Shown here: piece after piece, positions 15,329 through 22,555 of the stretch | Numbering within the stretch: position 1 is the stretch's first letter | Layout: every line of letters begins with the position of its first letter | Assembly (NCBI GenBank): GCA_934702355.1 | Contig: CAKUXX010000010.1 | Coordinates: forward strand, 11,265-75,264 | Origin: an uncultured Methanomassiliicoccales archaeon | Lineage (GTDB): Archaea > Thermoplasmatota > Thermoplasmata > Methanomassiliicoccales > Methanomethylophilaceae | Length of the DNA: 64,000 nt | Direction: 5' to 3' | Translations under genes and position numbers: made by a program | The notes under the pieces: model-generated | Told to the model about the DNA's origin: nothing | Database searches by the model: none | What the model saw: only the letters and a program-made list of their open reading frames with translations

Positions 15329-15887
15329 GGATGAATGCATCGGACTTCTGTTGGATGCGGGTTGCAAGCGCAGAGTAGTGATCCATTGCTGTACGGTCGA
15401 GGCCGTTGCCAAGCAGATGCTGACCCGTATCGAGGGGGCCGACCGCGATCTGGTCCTGGCGGGCGCATTGCTCCATGACATCGGAAGATCCGTCGACCAC
15501 TCGATAATGCACGCGTACATCGGTTCGGAGATACTCAGGAAGAAGGGATTCCCCGAAGCCCTCGTGAACATAGTCCTCAAGCATACCGGCGCCGGGCTCG
15601 ACCAAGAGGATGTCGAGGAGATGGCGCTTCCGGCAGGGGACTACATTCCGCATACGCTGGAGGAGAAGATTGTCGCCCATGCCGACAACCTGGTCAGCGA
15701 CAACCGCGTGGTCGGTCATGAGCATTCCGTGATCAAGCTCAGGACCAAGGGTGCCGAACGCGGCGCCGACAGGGTGGAGGCGCTTCACAAGGAGCTTTCG
15801 GAGCTCTACGGCGAGGACCTCGATCACATGGTCGCCGAGATGGACGAGTACCCATACCTGCCCTTGATCGACAAATTCTACGCCTAA
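15309..15887 (+). CDS. HD-domain metal-dependent phosphohydrolase (TIGR00295-like)
   Basis: A 192-residue protein with the HD signature: VVIHCCTVEAVAKQML, GALLHDIGRS (HD pair) and ALVNIVLKHTGAG. It resembles archaeal TIGR00295 proteins of unknown substrate. The conserved start IPNEDECIGLLLDAGC lies upstream of any ATG in frame, so the start must be a non-ATG codon. TTG 15309 with GAGAGGGG about ten bases upstream is the best choice, giving MSSIPNEDECIG. It overlaps trm56 by 20 bases, indicating translational coupling and perhaps a shared tRNA-related task. Confidence 0.78.
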   Translation: MSSIPNEDECIGLLLDAGCKRRVVIHCCTVEAVAKQMLTRIEGADRDLVLAGALLHDIGRSVDHSIMHAYIGSEILRKKGFPEALVNIVLKHTGAGLDQEDVEEMALPAGDYIPHTLEEKIVAHADNLVSDNRVVGHEHSVIKLRTKGAERGADRVEALHKELSELYGEDLDHMVAEMDEYPYLPLIDKFYA

Positions 15888-15964
15888 ACGCACTTACCTG
15901 TCCTCGGACGGGGTACTTCCTTATCCTTAACACCGTTTTTCAGTTCCATCCTTCCATGTATCAA

Positions 15965-15972
15965 CTTTAAAG
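15965..15972 (+). promoter_or_regulatory. TATA box of the thioredoxin operon
   Basis: CTTTAAAG, about 33 bases before ATG 16001, so the transcript is nearly leaderless. Confidence 0.55.
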
Positions 15973-16000
15973 GTGTCTTCCCGATACAGGCATAGATAAC

Positions 16001-16312
16001 ATGGTAACCGAACTCAACGAGTCCAACTTCGACTCCTTCGTGGAGTCCAACCAGATTGCGATCGTCGACTGCTGGGCCCCCTGGTGCGGCCCCTGCAGGC
16101 GTATGGGACCTATAATCGAAGAGGTCGCCGAGGAGCTTGCGGGAAAGGTCGGAGTCGCCAAGCTGAACACCGACGAGAACCAGGCCATCGCGATCAGGTT
16201 CAACATCAACGCAATCCCGACCCTGCTCGTGTTCAAAGGAAACGTCCTCGTGGACTCCCTCGTGGGACTCAGGCCCAAGGACGACATCATCAGCTACGTG
16301 AGCGGTCTCTGA
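16001..16312 (+). CDS. trxA: thioredoxin
   Basis: Small dithiol redox carrier, 103 residues. Active site WCGPC sits at residues 28-32 after VDCWAP, and the cis-proline is in AIPTLLVFKG. It is the first gene of a thioredoxin, thioredoxin reductase and regulator operon; its stop overlaps the reductase start (TGATG). Confidence 0.95.
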   Translation: MVTELNESNFDSFVESNQIAIVDCWAPWCGPCRRMGPIIEEVAEELAGKVGVAKLNTDENQAIAIRFNINAIPTLLVFKGNVLVDSLVGLRPKDDIISYVSGL

Positions 16313-17196
16313 TGGAGACGGACGTTCTGATAATCGGCTGCGGCCCCGCAGGGGTGCAGGCGGCCATCCACGCTTCCCGCGGAAAGCTCTCCGTGGCCGT
16401 CGCAGGGAAGCCGTCCGCAAGTGCTATCGCGGGCACCGATGTGGAGAACTACTTCGGCACCGGAAGCGTGTCCGGAAGCGCCATCCTGTCCGAAGGCATC
16501 GGACAGGCCAAGGCCTTCGGGGCAACCTTCCTCGATCAGAACGTGGTGTCGTGTTCGAGAGAGGGCAATCTCTTCTCGTTCGTCATAGAGGACGGTACGG
16601 AGATCGTGTCTCGCAGCGTGATCTTCGCCACGGGCATCTCCCGCAGGAAGCTGGGGGTCCCGGGCGAGAAGGAGCTTTTCGGCAAAGGCGTGAGCTACTG
16701 CGCGGTATGCGACTGCAATTTCTACAAAGGACGCAAGGTCCTGATCGTCGGAAACGATTCCGAGGCCGCCGTGTCCGCCGAACTGATGACCCGCTATGCC
16801 TCAGAGACCTTCTGGGCGGCGTGGGATGTCGAAGCCGATCCGAAGCTCGTCGCCAAGGCAAAAGATGCGGGGGCGAAGCTCTTGACCTCGAAGCCGAAAG
16901 AGATACGCGGCGAGGGAAAGGTCCAATCCGTGCTGATGGACGACGGATCCGTCGTCGAAGTGGACGGCGTCTTCATAGAACTGGGCGCAAAGTCGGCCGC
17001 GGACCTCGCGATGGACCTGGACATCATGCCCGAGATCGACGATACGATCAAGGTGAACCCGGACTGCTCCACCAAAGTCCCCGGCGCTTTCGCATGCGGC
17101 GACATAACCGGGAGGCCGTGGCAGGTCGCCAAGGCCGTCGGACAAGGATGCATCGCAGGGATGGCCGCAGTTGATTATGTGAGGGGAAAGAAATGA
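16312..17196 (+). CDS. trxB: thioredoxin reductase-like flavoprotein with atypical NADPH site
   Basis: FAD disulfide reductase of the thioredoxin reductase fold, 294 residues. FAD site DVLIIGCGPAGVQAA (4-18), redox pair C130-A-V-C133 in SYCAVCDCNFY, and a C-terminal FAD-binding GAFACGDITGRPWQVAKAVGQG. The second dinucleotide site is unusual: VGNDSEAA (147-154) replaces the GGGDSA-type loop, and the HRR-type 2'-phosphate motif is absent (FWAAWDVEAD). NADPH may not be the donor. F420-dependent relatives are known from methanogens. Start overlaps trxA, end overlaps the next regulator by four bases. Confidence 0.85.
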   Translation: METDVLIIGCGPAGVQAAIHASRGKLSVAVAGKPSASAIAGTDVENYFGTGSVSGSAILSEGIGQAKAFGATFLDQNVVSCSREGNLFSFVIEDGTEIVSRSVIFATGISRRKLGVPGEKELFGKGVSYCAVCDCNFYKGRKVLIVGNDSEAAVSAELMTRYASETFWAAWDVEADPKLVAKAKDAGAKLLTSKPKEIRGEGKVQSVLMDDGSVVEVDGVFIELGAKSAADLAMDLDIMPEIDDTIKVNPDCSTKVPGAFACGDITGRPWQVAKAVGQGCIAGMAAVDYVRGKK

Positions 17197-17705
17197 CAGT
17201 ATCCGATCTCATAGCGGGGATGCTCAGAGAGGACGGCGGATTCCAGAAGGCGTTCCGCAACATCCTGAACGACGAGTTGAATATGTCCCTCAACGAGTTC
17301 TGCCAGTTGTCCGGGATATCGCAGAGCACCATGTACAAGATCCTGGAGGACAAGCGCGAACCCAATCTCAAGACAGTCCGTCAGGTCATCAAGGCCCTGA
17401 GGCTGCTGTCCGAGCCGGAGGATTCCCATTTCATCGCGGTGATAGCATTCAACTCCGTGTTGGAGACCCTGCCGCGCACCGTCGACATGGACGGGCTGGA
17501 TGTCACTCTGAGAGAGTATCCCGTGTCCACCGTGGAGGATGCGATCATCGCGGCGGTCCGTGCGGAGCGCGACGGCGCCCTCGGCGTGGTCTGTGCGCCT
17601 ATCGTGGCCCCGACCGTGGAGAAGATTCTCTCCATCCCGGTGTCCCGCGTGATCCCGACTACCAGCGTCCAACTGGCGATCGACAGGCTCAGGAACATGA
17701 TCTGA
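17193..17705 (+). CDS. XRE-type transcriptional regulator (COG1709-like)
   Basis: A 170-residue protein with an N-terminal helix-turn-helix of XRE type (residues 31-62: SLNEFCQLSGISQSTMYKILEDKREPNLKTV). The C-terminal alpha/beta domain has a hydrophobic core (HFIAVIAFNSVL, DAIIAAVRAERDGALGVVCAP, SRVIPTTSVQLAI) resembling a ligand-sensing domain. This architecture matches archaeal COG1709 regulators. It overlaps the reductase gene (ATGA), so it is co-expressed with thioredoxin genes and may sense redox state or a metabolite. A weak hairpin AGGCGA/TCGCCT follows the stop. Confidence 0.75.
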   Translation: MTVSDLIAGMLREDGGFQKAFRNILNDELNMSLNEFCQLSGISQSTMYKILEDKREPNLKTVRQVIKALRLLSEPEDSHFIAVIAFNSVLETLPRTVDMDGLDVTLREYPVSTVEDAIIAAVRAERDGALGVVCAPIVAPTVEKILSIPVSRVIPTTSVQLAIDRLRNMI

Positions 17706-17774
17706 GGCGATAATCGCCTGAGTGCGAGATTAGTTAAAATACAAGCTTAACTTTATTCGGTAGCAGGTATCCAA

Positions 17775-18224
17775 ATGTTCGAGTTGCAGGTTGTCAGCAA
17801 TACTCCGATGACAGGTGTGGACGATGTGAACGTTGTCGCGGAGACGCTGCTCGTCCAGATAGGATATCTGCCGAAGGGGTACGACCCCAAGACAGAGGCC
17901 ATCACCGTGAGGGAGAGCGTCCCGTACAGGATGTTCATGGATTATCTCATGGAGTACCCGGACAAGGCCTGGGCCGTCGAGGAGCTGGCGGCATTGCTCG
18001 GCACAACAAAGCCGACGATCTACAGGCACATAAACAAGCTCAAGTCCATGGATCTTCTGGAGGCCATGGATGTGGAATACGACGGTCAGAACAGGAAAGG
18101 CTACCGCATAAGGTTCGGCGACCTCTCTAAAGCGTGGAGTTTCACGGAGGCCAACGTGAGGATGGCCATGGAGAACTACCACAGGACCATCGTGCATTTC
18201 CAGGAATTGAAGAGGAAGGGATGA
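17775..18224 (+). CDS. winged-helix regulator
   Basis: A 149-residue protein. A helix-turn-helix is visible at about residues 66-98 (KAWAVEELAALLGTTKPTIYRHINKLKSMDLLE), followed by a wing DVEYDGQNRKGYRIRFG and a C-terminal helix. The N-terminal 55 residues have no recognised motif. First gene of the elp3 operon. AGTTAAAATAC at 17733-17743 is a probable TATA box, making the start near-leaderless. Targets unknown. Confidence 0.7.
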   Translation: MFELQVVSNTPMTGVDDVNVVAETLLVQIGYLPKGYDPKTEAITVRESVPYRMFMDYLMEYPDKAWAVEELAALLGTTKPTIYRHINKLKSMDLLEAMDVEYDGQNRKGYRIRFGDLSKAWSFTEANVRMAMENYHRTIVHFQELKRKG

Positions 18225-18490
18225 TCATCATGACCAGTGATTACACAATATCGTCCGGGGCAGTGTTCGAAGTCACCTGGAGGCGCACCGCAGAGGAGTG
18301 CGCCACATTCACAGGCACATACAAAGGGATGTCCGCGATAGCCTCCGATACGGCCCTCGTGTTCGAGATTGACGGGATGCTGCGCTTCGTCAACGCTTCC
18401 GCGATCGTCTGCATGGACCAGGTCGAGGCCGCTCCCGAGACGGAGCAGACCGCAAAGAAAGCCGATCCGGGTAACATCTTCTATGGCTGA
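18221..18490 (+). CDS. small hypothetical protein between regulator and elp3
   Basis: An 89-residue protein of unknown function. It is predicted mostly beta: SGAVFEVTWRRTAEECATFTGTYKGM, SDTALVFEIDGMLRFVNASAIVCMDQVE, then a disordered tail. The strand order with a central variable loop resembles a small Sm-like or SH3-like barrel, but this is pattern only. ATG 18221 overlaps the upstream stop (ATGA); ATG 18230 is an alternative. It overlaps elp3 by eight bases, so it is tightly coupled to tRNA-modification gene expression. Confidence 0.6.
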   Translation: MIIMTSDYTISSGAVFEVTWRRTAEECATFTGTYKGMSAIASDTALVFEIDGMLRFVNASAIVCMDQVEAAPETEQTAKKADPGNIFYG

Positions 18491-20027
18491 ACCCGACATA
18501 GCGTCCTTCTCCAAGGAATTGATCGATGCGGTCAAAGAGGGGCGCGTAAAGGATCGCGACTCGCTTCAGAACCTCAAGCTGAAGCTATGCAAGAGGTACG
18601 GACTGGGCGAGGTCCCTCCGAACTCCGATGTTCTGGCGAACGTCCTGCCGGAGGACAGGAAGCTGCTGATCCCGTTCCTCGTGAAGAAGCCGACCCGCAC
18701 TATCAGCGGTGTCGCGGTGGTGGCGGTGATGACATCTCCGCACGACTGTCCCCACGGGCGCTGCGCATTCTGCCCCGGAGGGGTCGGGAACAACTCCCCT
18801 CAGTCGTACACAGGCAAGGAGCCTGCCGCACGCAGGGCCGGAAGGAATCATTTCGACCCTTGGATGCAGGTCACGGACAGGATAACACAATTGTCCGAGA
18901 TCGGTCACAAGACCGACAAGATAGACCTGATCGTGATGGGCGGTACGTTCACCAGCAGGGAGCCGGAGTATCAGGAGTGGTTCGTCCGCAGATGCTTCGA
19001 CGCGCTGAACGGCAAGGACTCGGAGACGCTGGAGGAGGCCCAGAGGCTCAACGAGGTCTCGGAGCACCGCTGCGTCGGACTGACTGTGGAGACGCGCCCC
19101 GATGTGTTCACTCCGGAGCAGATCGACCGCGTCATGCGTCTCGGCGCCACACGCGTGGAGCTAGGGGTGCAGATCCTCGATGACGATGTCCTCCGCGGGG
19201 TCGACCGCGGCCACGGGATATCTGAGGTCAGGGAATGCACCCGCAACTGCCGCGACCGCGGTCTGAAAGTCTGCTACCACATGATGCCCGGTCTTCCAGG
19301 CTCTTCGCCGGACAACGATCTGAAGTGTTTCAGAAGGGTGTTCGAGGATCCCGATTTCAGGCCGGACATGCTGAAGTTCTATCCGGTCCTTGTTGTGGCG
19401 GGGACTAAGCTCTATGACATGTGGGAAGCCGGGGACTATTCCCCGTACCTCGAGGAGGATGCCGTCCCGCTCCTCTCCAAGATGAAGGCTATGGTCCCGG
19501 AATACGTGCGCATCCAGCGCATCCAGAGGGACATCCCCGTGACGGAGATCTCCGCAGGCATACACAAGAGCAACATCCGCCAGCTGGTCGGGGACTACAT
19601 GCAGAAGAACGGCATGGAATGCAGATGCATCCGCTGCAGGGAGGTCGGCCACCGCGGTACGGTGCTGAGCGATTCCGACAGGGTCGTTCTGAAGGACACG
19701 GTGTACGAGGCCTCCGGCGGCACGGAGCACTTCATAGCGCTGGAGTACGACGATTCCTTGATCGGCTATGTCCGTCTGAGACTGGATTCCAACCCTGTGG
19801 CGACGATACGCGAGCTGAAGGTCTTCGGCAAGGTGGCCTCCATCGGAGACGAAGGCGAGGACTGGCAGCACAGGGGTTACGGAAGGAAGCTCGTCTCGGA
19901 GGCGGAGCGCATCGCAACCGAGGCCGGAAGGAAGGGCATCCGCGTCACAAGCGGTGTCGGCGTCAGGGGATACTACAGGTCCCTCGGATTCACGGAAGGC
20001 CTTCCATATATGGTCAAGGACCTCTGA
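18483..20027 (+). CDS. elp3: tRNA uridine(34) acetyltransferase, Elp3 family
   Basis: Radical SAM/GNAT enzyme that forms carboxymethyl-type modifications at wobble uridine 34. 514 residues, with cluster motif CPHGRCAFCPGG (C-x4-C-x2-C), SYTGKEPAARRA, the radical SAM core with LIVMGGTFTS and VGLTVETRPD, and the C-terminal acetyltransferase domain RELKVFGKVASIGDEGEDWQHRGYGRKLVSEAERIA. Archaea use Elp3 alone without Elp1/2/4/5/6. ATG 18483 overlaps the previous gene by eight bases. The gene ends two bases from the convergent cdc48. Confidence 0.95.
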   Translation: MAEPDIASFSKELIDAVKEGRVKDRDSLQNLKLKLCKRYGLGEVPPNSDVLANVLPEDRKLLIPFLVKKPTRTISGVAVVAVMTSPHDCPHGRCAFCPGGVGNNSPQSYTGKEPAARRAGRNHFDPWMQVTDRITQLSEIGHKTDKIDLIVMGGTFTSREPEYQEWFVRRCFDALNGKDSETLEEAQRLNEVSEHRCVGLTVETRPDVFTPEQIDRVMRLGATRVELGVQILDDDVLRGVDRGHGISEVRECTRNCRDRGLKVCYHMMPGLPGSSPDNDLKCFRRVFEDPDFRPDMLKFYPVLVVAGTKLYDMWEAGDYSPYLEEDAVPLLSKMKAMVPEYVRIQRIQRDIPVTEISAGIHKSNIRQLVGDYMQKNGMECRCIRCREVGHRGTVLSDSDRVVLKDTVYEASGGTEHFIALEYDDSLIGYVRLRLDSNPVATIRELKVFGKVASIGDEGEDWQHRGYGRKLVSEAERIATEAGRKGIRVTSGVGVRGYYRSLGFTEGLPYMVKDL

Positions 20028-20029
20028 GG

Positions 20030-22231
20030 TCATCCGTAGAACGGTATGTTGTCCCAGCCTGTCCTGCGTCTCCTCATATTGCGTCCCATATCGACGTATT
20101 CCTTCAGGACCATCTCGTCCACCGAAGGTCCGATGCGTCCGAGCGCCTTTTCGAAATCGTCCGCGGTCACGCCGTCGGAATCGTGGTCCCTGCGGTAGGC
20201 GGTCAGCGCAGCTTCCCTGCAGAGCGCCGCGAGGTCCGCTCCGACATATCCGTCCGTGACGGCCGCTATACGGTCCAGATCAACATTCTTCAGGGGTATT
20301 TTGCGGGTCTGGACCTCCAGGATCGACCTGCGGGAGGCCTCGTCCGGCTTGCCCACGAGGATCATGCTGTCGAATCTGCCCGGTCTGAGAAGTGCCGGGT
20401 CGATCATGTCGGGCCGGTTGGTGGCGGCCATTATCGTCACGTTCTTCATGCTCTCGATCCCGTCCATCGAGGTCAGGAGCTGCGCCACGACCCTCTCCCA
20501 TGCGGAGTTGTCGCCTGTCCCGCGTATCGGGGCAATGGAATCGATCTCGTCGAAGAAGATTATGCACGGGGCCATCTGCTTCGCGCGTTTGAATATCTGG
20601 CGGATCGCTCTCTCGCTCTCGCCGAGCCATTTGCTGGCCACTTCCGGCCCGTTCACGGTGATGAAGTTGGTCCCGGACTCGTTGGCCATGGCCTTGGCGA
20701 TGAGCGTCTTGCCGGTGCCTGGAGGGCCGTACAGGAGGATCCCCTTGCCGGCGTCTATCCCGAGTCTGTCGTAGGCGTTGTTGCCCTCCTCGGGGACCAG
20801 CATCTCGGATATCTCCTGCCTGATGTCGTCCAGGCCCCCGATGTCCGACCACGAGACCTTGGGTATCTCCACGAGGACCTCCCTCATGCCGCTGGGCTCT
20901 ACGTCGTTTATCGCCTCCATGAAGTCATCCATGGAGACCTGCATGTTCTCGAGTATCTGCGACGGGACCGGCTTGTCCAGGTCCATCTCCCTCATGCGGG
21001 TGCTGAGGCAGTGCATCGCGGCCTCCCTGCACAGGGCGGCGAGGTCCGCACCAACGAATCCCTGCGTCATGGAAGCAAGCGCATCCAGATCGACGGAATC
21101 GGTCAGCGGCATGTCCCTGGTGTGCACGTCGAGGATGTCGCGTCTGCCCTTCCTTCCCGGCACACCGATCTCGATCTCGCGGTCGAACCTCCCCGGACGG
21201 CGCAGTGCGGGATCTATCGAATCCTCGCGGTTGGTGGCACCGATGACTATCACGCTGCCGCGGTCCCCCAAGCCGTCCATGAGGGTCAGCAGCTGCGCCA
21301 CGACCCTTCTCTCGACCTCCCCGTAGACGGAATCCCTGTTCGGCGCGATGGAATCTATCTCGTCCAGGAAAATGATGCTGGGGCTGTTCTTCGACGCCTC
21401 CTGGAATATGTCGCGCAGGCGCTCCTCGCTCTGCCCATAGTACTGCCCCATGATCTCGGGACCCTTGACAGAGAACAGCGACGCGCCCGATTCGTTGGCG
21501 ACGGCCTCGGCTATCAGCGTCTTGCCTGTGCCCGGCGGGCCGTACAGGAGGACTCCGCGCGGCGCCCCTATCCCGAGACGGTCGAAGAGCTCGGGATGTT
21601 TCAGCGGGAGCTCTATCATCTCCCTTATGCGCTTCAGCTCGTCATCCAGGCCTCCGACGTCGTCGTAGGTTATCTGCTGTCCCGGATTCCTCTTCGTATC
21701 CTCCTTCCGGGTGGTCCTGTCCTTCAGGGTTATCTTGGTGGCACCTGATACGATGACAGGCCCTTCGGGCACGGTGGAGATGACTGTGAAGATCGATCTG
21801 TTCCCCATCAGGGCAATGTTGGGGACGATGAGATCTGTCCCGGAGACCAGGGGTCTGGCCATCAGGCCCTTCAGGAACATGTCCTCTATGCCGGGTTCGA
21901 AGACTATCTTCTTGCCGTCTGGGATGTTCGGAGCCAGCACAACCTGTTCGGCAAGTCTCGGCTCGCATTTCCTGACGGTGACGTTCTCGTCGACGCTGAC
22001 CCCGGCGCTGGTCCTGGTCAGACCGTCTATGAAGATCATGCCCTTCCCCTCGTTGTCCGCGTCGCATTTGAAGACCTTGGCGACGACGGTCCTCTTCCCC
22101 ACGATCTCCACAGTGTCACCTATCTCGACACCTAGGATCCTGCGGGACTCGCTGTCCATCCTCGCACGGCCGTATCCTGCTTCGGACTGCCTTTGCGCCA
22201 TGGCCACTCTCAGGACGAGGGAATCTTTCAT
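20030..22231 (-). CDS. cdc48: Cdc48/p97 (VAT) family AAA ATPase
   Basis: Hexameric unfoldase that extracts or unfolds proteins, possibly feeding the 20S proteasome. 733 residues: N-domain double-psi barrel (about 1-190), then D1 and D2 each with GPPGTGKTLIA, a second-region FLDEIDSIAP or FFDEIDSIAP, and arginine fingers in RRPGRFD or LRPGRFD. The C-terminus FYG fits the HbYX pattern that docks ATPases to the proteasome. ATG 22231 is the first in frame. It is monocistronic and divergent from purS. The archaeal proteasome activator PAN is also encoded at 29872. Confidence 0.95.
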   Translation of the reverse strand: MKDSLVLRVAMAQRQSEAGYGRARMDSESRRILGVEIGDTVEIVGKRTVVAKVFKCDADNEGKGMIFIDGLTRTSAGVSVDENVTVRKCEPRLAEQVVLAPNIPDGKKIVFEPGIEDMFLKGLMARPLVSGTDLIVPNIALMGNRSIFTVISTVPEGPVIVSGATKITLKDRTTRKEDTKRNPGQQITYDDVGGLDDELKRIREMIELPLKHPELFDRLGIGAPRGVLLYGPPGTGKTLIAEAVANESGASLFSVKGPEIMGQYYGQSEERLRDIFQEASKNSPSIIFLDEIDSIAPNRDSVYGEVERRVVAQLLTLMDGLGDRGSVIVIGATNREDSIDPALRRPGRFDREIEIGVPGRKGRRDILDVHTRDMPLTDSVDLDALASMTQGFVGADLAALCREAAMHCLSTRMREMDLDKPVPSQILENMQVSMDDFMEAINDVEPSGMREVLVEIPKVSWSDIGGLDDIRQEISEMLVPEEGNNAYDRLGIDAGKGILLYGPPGTGKTLIAKAMANESGTNFITVNGPEVASKWLGESERAIRQIFKRAKQMAPCIIFFDEIDSIAPIRGTGDNSAWERVVAQLLTSMDGIESMKNVTIMAATNRPDMIDPALLRPGRFDSMILVGKPDEASRRSILEVQTRKIPLKNVDLDRIAAVTDGYVGADLAALCREAALTAYRRDHDSDGVTADDFEKALGRIGPSVDEMVLKEYVDMGRNMRRRRTGWDNIPFYG

Positions 22232-22281
22232 CGCTGTCCGAATCTATCGGCCGATATAAGGTTGCGCGCACACGCGTAGGG

Positions 22282-22288
22282 TTATATG
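22282..22288 (+). promoter_or_regulatory. TATA box of purSLQ
   Basis: TTATATG, 27 bases before ATG 22312, so the purS transcript is probably leaderless. Confidence 0.55.
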
Positions 22289-22311
22289 TGGCTCCAGCAA
22301 TCGCATTCGCA

Positions 22312-22551
22312 ATGACAGTCATTGAAATCAGGATTGAGCTCAAGAAGGGCGTCGCCGACCCGGAGGGTAGGAACACCCAGAAGACCCTTGAATCCCTCGG
22401 ATTCGAGGGCATTTCATCCGTGAAGACCGTGAAGCTCTTCGAGGTGGAACTCGACGCGCCCGCCGACAAGGCGGCGGCCATGGGCGAGGAGATGTGCAGG
22501 AAGCTCCTGGCCAACCCTGTGATCCAGAACTACAGCGTCACGGTGAGGTGA
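22312..22551 (+). CDS. purS: phosphoribosylformylglycinamidine synthase subunit PurS
   Basis: Small bridging subunit of the PurSLQ FGAM synthase, the fourth step of purine synthesis. 79 residues: VIEIRIELKKGVADPEGRNTQKTLESLGFEGISSVKTVKLFEVEL, the typical ferredoxin-like fold. ATG 22312 sits at the predicted transcription start; an upstream GTG at 22288 overlaps the TATA box and is unlikely. First gene of purS-purL-purQ. Confidence 0.93.
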   Translation: MTVIEIRIELKKGVADPEGRNTQKTLESLGFEGISSVKTVKLFEVELDAPADKAAAMGEEMCRKLLANPVIQNYSVTVR

Positions 22552-22555
22552 TCCC

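Noticed and set aside
15884..16420. Minus-strand open frame opposite thioredoxin
   Set aside because: It is antisense to a clear thioredoxin gene and includes the promoter region.
19421..21748. 775-codon plus-strand open frame across elp3 and cdc48
   Set aside because: It crosses two well-recognised genes on both strands and has Arg/His/Gly-rich shadow composition without any motif.
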